Assembly (NCBI GenBank): GCA_014529385.2
Contig: CM043969.1
Coordinates: 74,508,676 to 74,572,675, forward strand
Length of the DNA stretch: 64,000 nucleotides
Reading direction: 5' to 3'
DNA from: Adiantum capillus-veneris
Taxonomy: Eukaryota; Streptophyta; Polypodiopsida; Polypodiales; Pteridaceae
The notes beneath the pieces were generated by a model. It saw nothing but the letters and a program-made list of their open reading frames with translations. It was not told the origin of the DNA and ran no database searches. A program made the translations under genes and the position numbers. Shown here piece by piece: positions 1 through 11,031 of this stretch (position 1 is its first letter; each line of letters opens with the position of its first letter).

Positions 1-1085
1 TCTTCATGGCAATCATCGACCTTGTTAAGACTGGAGGCCGTGGGACTTGAATCATCGTTCTCTCTCTCCTTTGTCTCCCTCTCATCCAAGGTAAGTAGGT
101 GGGAGAGGGTCAAAGATAGTCTCCACTTCATTAGTTGAAAAAATGGTTCTCCCTTAAGATGTTACAAAAACTACGAACCAAAATTCTGATTGGTTGATTG
201 TTGAGATATAGATGACCTATAGAAGATAAGTTCAAAGTGAGTAACATTGGTATAATTAATGCTACAAGCAAATAAGGGTAAAGAAGATAATCACTCATCT
301 GCTCACAATTGCATGGAAAAACTAAATTGTGATGCACACTAGAGTCCACCATGTAGAGGCCATTCTCATACCATCTAGACACATTTGCAAACCAGTTGCA
401 CTAAAAAATGAAGACTCCAGATATGAAATTGACCTTTAGTATCCTTTCAATAGTCCCACAATACCCGGATTCATCACCATCTGTGTCAAAGTTGCCGATG
501 ATACCACAGTCCATGGTGGTTCGATGCATGCCAATGTGATTGGCGACCTTGTACAAGAGGGTAAGTTGAAACGGTAGGCGCCTTGCCCCAGACTCCAAGC
601 ATGATTCTCTGGTCACATATTCCCTGCAAGCCGCCCTGCCAAAAGGGTGAGAAAATCTATGTTAAATATTCATTACAAATAATACTATACTGTAGCATTA
701 ATTGCCACGTATTGCACAACCGATTAAATTTCCAATTCGTATTTTCTTAATTTCTTAACCATATTTTCATAATTTATGAACTCCAAAAAGCATTGTAAAA
801 TTGCTATGAAGCATGGCACCATCATATGGCTACCCCTTAGGGGCACGCCAAAAATGCCCACCCGTCTCCCTCTCTCTTCTTTGGCCAGCCCATTTTGGAC
901 TCTCTCTCTACAAAACGAGGTAAAATATTGCGGTAAACGTTTTGTGATTTTCATAGTGTGTCCTTTGTTCGATAAGCTTCAACAAAAGCGCTACGTCAAA
1001 TCAGCTATAACTCTCGCTTTTGCTCACGATCACCTTATAAAAGTTAGTTGCTTTTGCATGAACAAAGAAGTTGCCCTGCTAAGGC
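1..1085. other. non-coding stretch, no gene recognised
   Basis: Only short, overlapping open frames on both strands are present and none shows a recognisable motif. The sequence is mixed, with CT-rich patches near the left edge. I see no transposon ends and no RNA gene here. Confidence 0.4.
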
Positions 1086-1362
1086 TATGATCACATGAGG
1101 CTTAGTTTTTGGTTAGATTTGCCGACCATATTTGATGCCTGCCAGCTTTTCACAATTCTTGACCGGCTTCTTCGTTCTCCAACTATGCCTAAAAAGGCAT
1201 AGTCACAAAACTCTTCCCGCTCACTACCGGTCAACACCAGGTTCATCTCTCCTACCTGTGCATCACTCCTCATCTCTCTACCTGCTGCTGTCGACGATGG
1301 ATGTTCTTAGCTCTTGTTAGAGACTGCCGAGGCTTAGTTCTAACTAAGCCTCGCGTGACCAT
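1086..1362. repeat. inverted-repeat-bounded segment, possible MITE
   Basis: A motif close to TCACATGAGGCTTAGTT at the left recurs inverted at the right, where its complement reads TCACGCGAGGCTTAGTT. The right end also holds a perfect 12-bp inverted repeat (CGAGGCTTAGTT, two-base loop, AACTAAGCCTCG, 1328-1353). A smaller 9-bp hairpin (ACTATGCCT, four-base loop, AGGCATAGT) lies near 1182-1203. No clear target duplication was found, so this may be a decayed miniature element or chance structure. Confidence 0.25.
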
Positions 1363-3028
1363 TCCGTAATGGAGTTGCCATGTCTTTCATCACCGCTATC
1401 TTGCGTGCTTGACATACTGTTGACCGCATTAACATGTAACCGGGCGACTAGATAGAGAGCTGCAGAGCAGCCTCATGCGACCTAGCCCATATCAATAGAA
1501 GAGAGACTTTGCTATCATGTCACTTACGGATCTATAAACAAGCCTTGATCTGCTGTCGTTAGAAGCTTAGGAGTGAGACTTTGATGAGATATCTCACACT
1601 TGGCCGATCAGGGTGAACTACCTCGAGGTAGAAGAGCATATATTATATAATGATCTATCTCAAAACAGCGACTGACTGAGGCCTGAACTTTGCCTTTACT
1701 CTGCCCATATACGTGTGTAGCATGTACCATACATGATACACCTTACACAACGTAGAGTCTAGAGCAGAGCTCTGTTCAGCGGGTGACAGAGAGTTCAGTA
1801 CTACTCTTCAAAGTTCAAACTCATCTCTCCAATCATGAGTGCCCAATCAGCTTCAGCTCGCTTCTCGCTCTTCAAGCTGCCTCACATATAGGCCTACACC
1901 TCTCCAAAAAATAAAAAAAGAGCGAGCGGGCCTCATGACACATCTGTGGGACGCACAGCCCACGGGACCCGGGTCACGCACCTCACCAGCCTGATCAGTA
2001 TTCGCCACTCTGGAGTCTGAGCTCTCCATTCTCGAGTCCCCACTCGACTGTTAATAAAGAACTTGGGAGGCACCTTCACCTGCACGGTGTCGTAATGAAT
2101 TTACCTACTACACATACAAAAGGTCCTCTTTGGATTGCATAGACGAGTCTATAGTCAGCCTGCCTTAACCTGGGCTCACCTGTCAAACCTCAAGAATCAC
2201 AAAGATGCTCTCTCGCCGCTCGATCATTTCGTTTTTCGTGTGGTGATTGATGAATTTCCATAGCTGCTCCTCAATAACTTACAAGCGGACCTAAAGAAAA
2301 AAGGGGTACGAAGTGGCGCGATCTAGCAATATGCGATATAAAAGATTCATTCTCAATGTGAGAGAGATATATATATATATCCTATATTTTCTTCATGTCC
2401 ATTGTCCTTAATGAATGGCGGCGGGCAGTCTCGATCATGCTGAGCTCACTTGAGGGTGGCCGCTTTAAGTTGCAATAATCGCCACTTTCCCGCCGCCTGC
2501 GCATTTCTTTACCACCAGCTCGCACAGAGAAACGTTTACGACAGGACATCTCTCACAGTGTCATGTACAGTGGTAAGGAATCGGTCAGCGACTCAGCAGC
2601 ACCAAAACTGTCCCGTCCGGTCTTGGCTCTTTAACCTTCCTTATCTTTAGAGGTCCAGAGTCTTCGTAGGTAGAGTCGTCTCGTATATATTCTGAGAGTG
2701 CGCACTCGAATAATAGTAATGCAAGACGAATGTACTAAATAAAAAATTTCTCATTGCAAACTGGCCGGCTCAGGGTGAGTAAATATATACGAATGAAAAT
2801 AGCCATATTAAGGTGTCCAAGCCCCTTCTCGAGCACTGTGTTCTCCACTACGACCTGCGCACTCACAAATTTTACCCTGCTATAGCAACAACTTGTCCAC
2901 TGGCAATGCTAGGTTTTGCAAGGGTGCGCTCACTCTCATGAGGCTTCAACGTCTTTTGTGAGAGTTGGTTGGCGCTGTGGAAGCCCACGAATAGCTAGAT
3001 ATTATATGCTTAGTAAGCACTTTTAAGC
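1363..3028 (+). promoter_or_regulatory. upstream region of the trihelix gene
   Basis: There is no convincing coding region. A (TA)n run lies near 2371-2382, and TATA-like stretches occur near 2683 and 2782, upstream of the ATG at 3029. Promoter role is inferred from position only; no transcription start can be fixed by eye. Confidence 0.3.
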
Positions 3029-4930
3029 ATGGAAGAGGACGTTCAAGAGCTGGGAGGATGCGAGGATGAACAGCAAACGAATGCGCAGGGCGACCCTCAG
3101 GCTGCAAGGAATTTGCAACAACAGCAAAATACGTCGCTTCCCGCTCGACAGACGCTCCAAGCTGCCCACCCACAGTACTCTGCTTCATTCATCCCACTTT
3201 CCTCCCTACCAGCTAGACAATTGACAAGCTTCTCTCTAAGCACTGGGGCCATCAATGTTCCATCTTCTACAGCCGCGAAGCTGGAAGAGCTATCGCCATC
3301 TGCCAAACGAGGGAAATATGCAGGCCTAGCCCTACAATCATGGCCGCCTCCGTTACAGATGAACGTAAATCTCTCAGGAACACGCCCATTATCGCCCGCA
3401 AATCCAATTTTTAGCCACACACTTGCAGCGCTCTCCCCGGGCCCAAGCTCTGCCAGTGCTTCCTCCTTCTCCCAGTCTTCCTCGCCGGGATCAGCTCAAC
3501 CCGCAACTTCGGCTGTGATGATCATGGCACCGTCTGGATCAGGGCCTCCTACAGGGCTGCTGGCACCAGCCGCATCGCCTGCAGCATCGCATTCTCCCTC
3601 TCATTCTCTCATCCCTACAGCTAGCAGTGCTGGTTATAATCCTACGTCGGAGCCGAACATTCAAGAATCCGCGGACGCTCAACCTCCGGCCACTAGTAAT
3701 ACCACCAGGAAAGGGAAGTTCGTCTCTCCTGTGTGGAAGCCGCAGGAAATGCTAAGCTTAGCGAAAGCCTGGAGGCTGCAGTATTGTGGCACGGAGTCAA
3801 ATACAGGCGCTCTGGTGGGTGACAGTTCAGGCTTAGTGCACAAAGCAAAGACCCGGGCCGAAAAGGATGTAGAGGTGGCGGATTACTTAAAACAACACGG
3901 AGTACAGCGGGACGTAAAGACAGCGGCAACGAAGTGGGACAACATGTTGGGAGACTTTCGCAAGGTGAACGAATGGGAAAAGACTGCTGATGCTCATCGT
4001 CACGCTACGTCCGGCATTCATTTAGGTGGAAAGAGCTACTTCCGCTTGACGTCAGCAGAGCGCAAGCTGCACCGTTTGCCAGCCTCCTTCGACGAAGAAG
4101 TGTATGAGGAGATGGCCAAGTTCATCGGCCAGCGACCAGCTCGATCCACGGCCACCGGCCATCTGCAAGCTTTGCCCAACATCCGCGCATCTGCCCCAAT
4201 CTCATCGGCTAATTTGGGAGTACTCGCCACGCGCCATAATATTAATACAGGCGCCCCAGCTGCTGATTCGCTAGCCCAGCTAGACAGCATCACAACCCCG
4301 CCGGCAGCTGCAGGTACGGCCTCCACCAGCTACAGGCCAGCGATGCAGGGCGCTGATCATCCTCTTCTCATCATGAGTAAGTCTGACAGTAGCATTCATG
4401 CATTGCCAGCTGGAATATATCATTCACATACTGATGCTGATGATGACAGCTGCATGGATTGATGTATTTATAACTCTGCTCTGGGGCGTGTACTTGCAGG
4501 TGAGCAGGAGCTCGTGCGGACGCCAATGGCCAGCGCCAGCGCCAGTGCGCATCATCATGTGGGAGTGCAGTTGCAGTTGAATCGAGGAGGGGTGCATGCC
4601 GGCGGGATGGGTGTTACATTGCAGCGTGTGGGGCGAATTAAGATGGTGTGGGAGGAGAGTGTGCACATCTGGGGCCCGCCTGAAGCCCAGCAAGGACGCC
4701 TTAAGGTGGACAACCTCAACCTCAACTTCCTGCAAGCTGATCAGCTGGCCTTCTTGGATCACAACATCTCCGCCAATGCCATCGAAGCCTTTGAGAGTGG
4801 ACCACTCCAAGGTTTCTCCACGGACACCTTCACCTCCGGTCAGCAGCTCAAGGTTTTTGGGCGGCGCGGCGGAGCGCCAGCACCAACATCCACATCAGGT
4901 ACCTGCTCCTTGCACTTCTTACCCCTATAA
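3029..4930 (+). CDS. trihelix (Myb/SANT-like) transcription factor, two visible exons
   Basis: Predicted nuclear DNA-binding protein of the plant trihelix family. Exon 1 is 3029-4376 and exon 2 begins at 4500; the join restores one frame (S-E-Q-E-L-V-R) and gives about 592 residues if the stop at 4928-4930 is used. The start has a strong context (A at -3, G at +4). Residues 1-230 are low-complexity, rich in Ser, Pro, Ala and Gln. The trihelix domain spans about 235-370: tryptophans at 236 and 248, KWDNMLGDFRKV near 302-313, then SYFRLTSAERKLHRLP. Exon 2 holds a separate conserved-looking module (RIKMVWEESVHIWG, then LQGFSTDTFTSGQQLKVFGRR), which supports the splice. At 4899 an AG|GTACCTG sequence could be another donor, so a third exon may exist further on; I could not find it. 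Target genes cannot be told from sequence. Confidence 0.85.
4377..4499 (+). other. intron of the trihelix gene (phase 1)
   Basis: The donor is GA|GTAAGT and the acceptor is TACTTGCAG|GT. The 123-bp interval holds an in-frame TGA at 4460-4462, so an unspliced transcript would end at residue 477 and lose the C-terminal module. Retention of this intron would give a shorter protein that still contains the DNA-binding domain. Confidence 0.75.
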
Positions 4931-5812
4931 TCTTAGATAGGTTTGAGTTTAACTCATGCAGCTCACTGCAACAGGCCAATGTTACGTTACCTTCGTGTCG
5001 TTTAAAATAATATACTGGCCGCAGGTGCGAATATATACTTACAAAATGCCAGTCCACAAAGTTGATGTATTAGCACTAATCAACCACTCGTCTGAGACTC
5101 TGAGTGGCATTGGACTACAATAACGAGTTAATTACGTACTGTGACTATGAGCCTTATCACCCTCACCTGCTAAAAGAAGCGAAAAAAGGTTTCACCAGCT
5201 TGCTCTGGTATGATTGAAGACGAGCCCTGTCTCCTCTCGATATGTAACGTAGTGTAACTATCCATACCTGGAAGAAAGGTAGGTTATTGTCCTTTTCTAT
5301 ATAATGTAGAGCTGCAATGGTCAGTCACAACTCGGGCTGATTTTGACGTGCATTGGCCTTCAAGAAAGACGATTTTGCTCAAGAAATTCAGCTTTCTCGT
5401 CCAATGGATGGAAACTATGTCGTTTACAACGTTTTGCTTGTGAAATACCAAGTTGTTGGGTATTATAAGTCAACCGTCGATAATTAAGTCTCAAGATGTT
5501 AGTGACAACATACTGTTTGAGGACGTAGACCTTATGATGGGGATGCAACGGTAGCACGAGCCTATTCTTCCCTCATAAATTCAATTCGTACAATAGCCTT
5601 TGGAAAGAGTACAACATGCAGCTAGTCCTTTGCAGTATATTTCGCTTAGTGTAAGAATCAATAATGCCCCAAGGAAGGGTTATTAAGGTTTTGGGCAATA
5701 TGAAGTGAAACTTGGAGACAAAAGTGCTAATTGCGAGGTAGCTGAGGGGTGATGCTACTCGATCGAAGCACTTTGATCAAAATTACATAGGCTTTTAGTT
5801 TGCTACAAACAG
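4931..5812. other. no gene seen
   Basis: AT-rich spacer between the trihelix gene and the minus-strand helical exon. It may hold the 3' UTR or a further intron of the trihelix gene. No transposon ends or RNA genes were recognised. Confidence 0.4.
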
Positions 5813-6118
5813 TCACCAGTTGTTTCCATTGGGCAATGAACTAAGAACTTCTTGGAGGTGAGCTATGAGCCTTAGTCCATTGAAGTGTTGCTGCCTTAGC
5901 ATTTCTTCTTCGGCCTTGTAGTCATCTATCATCCTCTGCAGATGCGTGTAGGAGCCATCGAGCAAGACCTCCTGCTGTTTGTTGATGTTCGCGCTATTAT
6001 AGAATCCCATGCAGTCATTTAACACCTTCCGATTAGCTTCGTAGATTCTGCACTGGTCCAGTTTGAGCTGGTCAGCCTCCAAGGAGAAGTGAGAAAATCG
6101 TACCCTCAAACTTTTAGT
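5813..6118 (-). CDS. helical, charged protein fragment of unknown function
   Basis: An open frame of about 98 codons reads on the minus strand and ends at a TGA. It has no good ATG: the open frame begins after a TAG, and a pyrimidine-rich stretch followed by CCTTGGAG suggests a splice acceptor near 6082. It may therefore be the last exon of a minus-strand gene, or a captured gene fragment. The product is rich in Leu, Gln, Glu and Asn, with heptad-like spacing (for example YKAEEEMLRQQHFNGLRLI) consistent with a coiled coil. I do not recognise the family. A decayed LINE piece lies directly upstream in its own reading direction, which favours a fragment over a complete gene. Confidence 0.4.
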   Translation of the reverse strand, partial: TKSLRVRFSHFSLEADQLKLDQCRIYEANRKVLNDCMGFYNSANINKQQEVLLDGSYTHLQRMIDDYKAEEEMLRQQHFNGLRLIAHLQEVLSSLPNGNNW

Positions 6119-6162
6119 CTAGTAAGCATTGCTAAATATGCTGTCATTCCTTTCAAGCCAAA

Positions 6163-6372
6163 TTAACCAAAAAAAAGCTCCTCTATCCTGATCCAGATAT
6201 ATGACAGAGAATAGTGTGACTGAATCCCCAAGCAGAAGTTGCTTCCAATTGGGGGTGGAGCCCAAAGCCCTACATAAGGATACAGAATATTAGTGTTGGC
6301 AAGACAGTTTAGAAAAAGGTGTGGGATATCTTCCTCGGTTTGTGAACATCCATTATAGGTCCCTAGGCCCAT
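6163..6372 (-). pseudogene. LINE C-terminal zinc-binding (zf-RVT-like) fragment
   Basis: The minus-strand frame contains CSQTEEDIPHLFLNCLANTN, which fits the Cys/His pattern of the zinc-binding domain that follows reverse transcriptase in plant non-LTR elements. Only about 70 residues remain. It points opposite to the RT fragment that starts 400 bp away, so the two pieces are not one simple copy: either two insertions or an internal inversion. Confidence 0.55.
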
Positions 6373-6769
6373 CCCAGCAGCCTTGAGTCTGCTTCCTGTC
6401 CATACTACTTGGTTTTGTAATCTCCCCCTGAATTTTGTAATAGTGTTTCTTATCTAATATATTCCAAAACTTTTCATGGAAAAAAAAAGTGCTAATTGCA
6501 TGGCAAGAGTCTATTAAGACTACATATGCAGGCTTCGTTTCAGTCTACCTTACAAAACGAGTAGTTACTCTACACAAAAGGATTGACTTGGATAAGTCAT
6601 TTCTCCAAAAGTTGCCGCTAGTGGAGGCCTGGTTCAGGCAGCTAGAGCGAAGCCCCTCTTTCTCTTACCCCCGTCGATGCCCTCAAGCCAAGGAAAACTC
6701 CTGGACTTGACGGGCTTCCCTCTGAGTCTTTTTAGACATTCAAAGAGCTTCTTTTCCCTTTCATCTTAA

Positions 6770-7704
6770 AAGTCTGGGAAGAATCCGTTGCCCATGAAGC
6801 CCTTCCATATGCCATCAACATGGGAGTAATCAAACTTCTGCACAAAAGGGGGCCGAGGGAAATGTTGTTCAATTGACGCCCGCTCACTATGCTGGACACG
6901 ATCTACAAGATCTTTGCCGAAGCCATCGCAAATAGGATTACTCCACATCTCATGAGATGAATCTCATCAGAACAGAAGGGATTTATTAGAGGAAGGAATA
7001 TCATGGAGGCAGTTATTGCCATATGGAAAGGGATCAAACATGCCCAAGACTCTATACATGATTTTGTGTTTGTCAAAATTGACTTTGACAAAGCCTATGA
7101 TCGGCTAGAATGGTCTTTCATTCTTCTTAGCATAGAGTGGATGGGCTTCGAGACTATGCTATTGAGGTTTGTTAAGACGCTCTTTGGGCATGCTCACGGT
7201 CTTCTCTCCAAATGGTTTACTCTCAGTCGGTCTGTAAGACAAGGTTTCCCCCTTGCTCCCCTCCTCTTTGCCATAGCCGCGGATGGCCTCAACTGCCTGG
7301 TCAAAGTTAGGCTACAGGAAGGAAAAATCAAGGGCATCCATCTCCTTGGAGACCACCGTCAGCAGTGTCTTTCGCGATTCGCAGATGACACTAATGCGCT
7401 ACTAGCCAATGAAGAGGAGTCCCTCTGGGAATTCTGGCAATGCTTGCACATCTTCTGCTTAGCCACTGGGTCCAAGATCAACCACTCCAAAACTGGGGTT
7501 AAGCAAGGGAACTCTCCACTCCCTCAATGGCTGCTAGCTACTGAACGCAGATTGCTAATGGAGCATCAATCCTTTAGGTTATTCGGAATATCTATGGGTT
7601 TTGGGCTTTCTCTGAAGCAAAGGTGGAAATGGTTCATAGGTCGCTTCCAAACTAAATTGGAAGGCTTCTAAGGATCTCTCATGGGAAGAGTCATGGCCAT
7701 AAAC

Positions 7705-7707
<3 letters not shown>
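6770..7707 (+). pseudogene. L1-type LINE reverse transcriptase fragment, broken
   Basis: The fragment encodes the central RT domain of a plant non-LTR retrotransposon. In order: GVIKLLHKRGPREMLFN (motif 0-like), then after a frame change LTMLDTIYKIFAEAIANRI, GFIRGRNI, KIDFDKAYDRLEW (motif A), SVRQGFPLAPLLFAIAADGL (motif B) and RFADDTNAL (motif C, FADD core). Lesions are a stop in the N-terminal part, a frame change near 6881-6890, an in-frame TGA near 6958-6960, and a stop at 7669-7671. The longest clean stretch is 7003-7671. Homology fades into a (GA)n tract at 7708. No endonuclease domain or poly(A) tail is seen, so this is an internal fragment and not a mobile copy. Confidence 0.8.

Positions 7708-7767
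<60 letters not shown>
7708..7767 (+). repeat. (GA)n microsatellite, about 30 units
   Basis: Uninterrupted GA dinucleotides. It sits exactly where the LINE RT homology stops. Confidence 0.95.
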
Positions 7768-7769
<2 letters not shown>

Positions 7770-8235
7770 ACTTTCTCGGTCTAACTTTTTGTAGCTCTCC
7801 ATGTTTGTCTTTTCTGTCTTACACTATCTTTGTCCCTCTTTTTATCTATACCTCCTACCTCTACCTCTCTATCTTTCTTCTAGTAATTATGAAGCCCCCT
7901 CAAAGAATCATCATTTTGTGCATGCTTGTGCTCTCTTATAGTAGAGATTGAGCATATATATTTTACCCTTGTTCTCTTTGCTCCTCTCTTCTCTCTCCAA
8001 TTTTTCAAATTGCTCTCCCTGCCACCCGTCTCTACTAATAATGCTCTTTATCCTTCATAAATTTCATTTTACTTTGAACTAGTGTCAGAGCCTAGGCTTG
8101 TTGATGCTAGACATCTGTTCAAAAACGCAAGAAGATGTTAATGAGGTACTAACTTTTGGTAGCACGAGGGAAAATGATGGCGTCATTTTGTTCGTAGAGG
8201 AGTCTCTTTCTTAGTTTTTAACATCTTGAAAGGCT
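7768..8235. other. no gene seen
   Basis: CT-rich, then AT-rich spacer between the microsatellite and the hAT element. Nothing recognisable was found. Confidence 0.4.
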
Positions 8236-8243
8236 CTTTGGTA
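8236..8243 (+). repeat. left 8-bp target-site duplication of hAT copy 1
   Basis: CTTTGGTA directly precedes the element end CATAGTTACA. The identical octamer follows the other end at 11427-11434. An 8-bp duplication is diagnostic of the hAT superfamily. Confidence 0.9.
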
Positions 8244-8250
8244 CATAGTT

Positions 8251-8440
8251 ACAGGGGACGGGGGGGGACAGGCCCTGGGACCGGGGGACAGCCGTAACCG
8301 GGCCGGGACGAAAGGGAACGCCGAGGGACGGACGAAAATCGGACTGGACGGGCGGGTCGCAAGGGGACGGACCGGGGACGGACCGGAATGGCAGGGGTCG
8401 GACGGGGTCGGCTGGGAACGGCCGCAGTCCATTCAAAAAT
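8251..8440 (+). repeat. GC-rich subterminal repeats of hAT copy 1
   Basis: Many imperfect copies of GGGACGG, GGACGGAC and GGTCGG lie just inside the left end. The right end has the complementary CCGTCCCGACC type at 11365-11410. Local GC content is far above the surroundings. Subterminal repeats in hAT elements commonly bind transposase; that role is inferred here. Confidence 0.7.
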
Positions 8441-8517
8441 TTGACCGTCTATGACCGTTTTTAACGGATCTGTGCAGCCCCAACTGCCACATTTTGGGAG
8501 CCTTGGCCCTTGGAAGG

Positions 8518-8527
8518 CTATAAAAGG
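8518..8527 (+). promoter_or_regulatory. TATA box of the hAT copy 1 transposase
   Basis: CTATAAAAGG lies about 320 bp upstream of the transposase ATG at 8840. The stretch between is rich in CT and CTCAAG repeats, typical of a plant 5' leader. Confidence 0.55.
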
Positions 8528-8839
8528 CTCCCTTGGGCCTCTTAATACTCATAGTCTCAATGCTCGTTCCATTTCCCTCAAGCTCAAGGCTCAAGCTACT
8601 CAATCATCAATGCTTTCCTCTCTACTCAATGCTCATTGCTCAAGCTTGAAGCATGACCATTGACTACTCTACACTCTAGTCTCCACTCTCAAGTCTCTCC
8701 CTCTTCTACCCACTTTGAAGTTTGAACTTTGAAGCTCTCCTCTCCCTCTTCTACCCACTTTGAAGCTCTCCTCTACTCTCTCTCCACACAAGCTCTCCTC
8801 TAACTTCTAAGCTCTACTCTCTCGAGTCTCTCCACCATC

Positions 8840-11031
8840 ATGTCATCTCAAGCCAACTCCACTTCTCAAGCCGCTTCTTCTCGAAGGAGGCCCGCCGTGC
8901 AAACGTGGTCATGGTGGGATGAAGTCGACTTTAGCTCGCGTAGCAAAGGTGGCGGTGCAAGACCATGGACGTGCAAGCTATGTCCATATAAGAGAACGGG
9001 TGGTTCAAACAAAGTGCGAGCCCATCTTCTTCATGAATCTGGTCACGAGGTGAAGTTTTGTTCTCATGTAGCTCCCGAGAAGAGGTTGGATCTTCTTGAG
9101 AAGCTCACGGTGTATGAGGTTGCGGAAGCGGCCAAGAGGGGCCGTTTTGTTGCCGTTGATCCCTTCGCCACAGCGACACCGCGAGAGCAAAGGGAAGCCA
9201 ACCTTGACGACATCTCTCGAACCTTCAAGAGTCATGCATCTACACCGTCCTCTTCCGTTCCGCATCGCCAAACCACTCTCAACGAAAATTGGAATCCTAA
9301 ATTGAAGGAAGAGGTGGATAGGTCGGTTTCCCAATTCTTTTTTCACGACCACATTGCCTTCCATGCTTCGCCGTGAGTTTCCCTTGGCATATACACATTG
9401 TAATCTTCCATTCTGTATTCATAATGGGTTATAATTTCTCGACTCTCGACTCTCCATACTAACACAACATGCTCTATTTTGTGTGGATACTTTCGAACCA
9501 TGGTTACGAAAAAATGGGAATATGGCTCCTCTTATGTGCCACCTTCATCGGAGAGGCTTCGCACTACCCTCCTTGACAAAGATAAGCTTGCCGTGGAGCA
9601 AGCGGCCCAAGCAACAAAGGATTTGTGGGAGACCAATGGCGTCTCTCTTCTTGTAGACGGATGGAGCGACACCCGCAAGCGGTCCATCCACGGGATGGTG
9701 GCCTACTCTCGGGGGGAGATGTACTTTGTGGAGTCACATGATGCATCCGATAGTGGCAAGGCCGCCGTGATGTTTGCTGCGGAGTGGACAAGCACCATAG
9801 AGATCACCGGCCTAGAGAATGTCCTTTGTATGGTTGCAGATGGAGAGGCGTCAAATAGGACAGTCGGAGCTATCATTGAGTGCATGTATCCCAGCATCCA
9901 TGTCACATTTTGCATGGCGCATTGCCTCAATAACCTCCTCAAGGACATAGGGAACTTGTCATGGATTTCACCCACCATTGGTGACGCCTCTCGAATTGTC
10001 TCCTTTGTGCTCAACCATCAAAAAGTGCGCCATGAATTCTGAAAGAGGAGCCACTTGTCCTTGCTCAAATATTCAGAGACAAGATTTGCATTTAATTGGC
10101 TTATGCTAGGCCGCTTGTCTACATGTGGCGGAGCCTTAAGGGGCCTCTTTCTCAGTGATGAGTTCCAGGCCATGCCGGAGTCTACATCAACAGTAGGATT
10201 GAAATGCCGAGAATGGGCCGACGCCGCCGCTTGGTGGGAGGAGGTGAAGACTCTTGACGCCATGGTCAAGCCTATTCTACACCTACTTTGAGTGGTGGAT
10301 GGCTTGCAGCCATGGATCGGATGATAGAGGCACTTGAGAAGCTTGTGCCTGACCCTGTTCAGTATACGGAGATTCATGGCTTGTGTGAGTCGAGGTGGAA
10401 TGGATACTACTCTCCACTTCATGCGGCAGCTTATGTGCTTGACCCTGAGTTTCAAGGAAGGCGTCAAGAGACCGACAAGGAGGTGAGCAAAGGATGGCGG
10501 CTTGCATTGGAGCACCTTGAGCCTAGCAGTGACATTAGGCGCAAGATTAGAGACGAGCTACTCAACTACAAGCAAAAGAAGGGCTCCTATGGATGTGTAG
10601 ATGCATAGATTGATCGCAACAAGATTGGCTCGGTTTTGTGGTGGGAGGACTATGGAGGAGATGGCCCACATTTGCAGCGCTTGGCTGTTCGTGTCCCTAG
10701 CCAAGCATGTACCACTAGTTGCTTGGAGCAACTATGGAGTGTGTACAGCCACATTGCCTCTAAGAAGAGGAATCGCCTTGGGGTTCAGAGGGCCAATGAT
10801 TTGGTGTTTGTGAGCGCTAACTTGCGCATGCTTGCCAAGAGCGTCACACACAAGGCAGATCCTTTCACTGAGTGGGAGATGGCACAAGAGAATCTATCTA
10901 TGGCCGATACTCTTTTGGAGGAGCTAGAGGAGGATTTCGAGCCTCAATGCGAACCTCCCAAGCCCTCATACGTCGCTGACGACCTCGACTACGACAACGA
11001 TGTGGAGATTCAACAGGCGAGCACTTCTTGA
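8840..11031 (+). pseudogene. hAT transposase (BED finger, DUF659, hATC), disabled
   Basis: Exon 1 (8840-9372) carries a BED-type zinc finger: WSWWDEV, WTCKLCPYKR, KVRAHLLHESGHEVKFC. A donor CC|GTGAGT lies at 9373. The next coding block resumes at 9487 with YFRTMVTKKWEYG, followed by DUF659 (LLVDGWSDTRKRSIHG), CMAHCLNNLLKDIG, LLKYSETRFAFNW and a hATC dimerisation segment (TTSCLEQLWSVYSHIASKKR), ending at 11031. Lesions: the expected acceptor before 9487 reads GG, not AG, although a TACTAAC branch-site-like motif is present at 9456-9462; in-frame TGA at 10040-10042 and 10289-10291; a deletion with frame change near 10300; in-frame TAG at 10606-10608. The intron that interrupts the reversed copy after HQK is absent here. 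The protein would catalyse cut-and-paste transposition if intact. Confidence 0.88.

Noticed and set aside
401-616. Minus-strand 71-codon frame as a retroelement protein fragment
   Set aside because: A faint resemblance only; no supporting motif in flanking frames.
3097-4326. Minus-strand frames opposite the trihelix exon
   Set aside because: They are shadows of the plus-strand coding sequence, with no motif and no splice logic.
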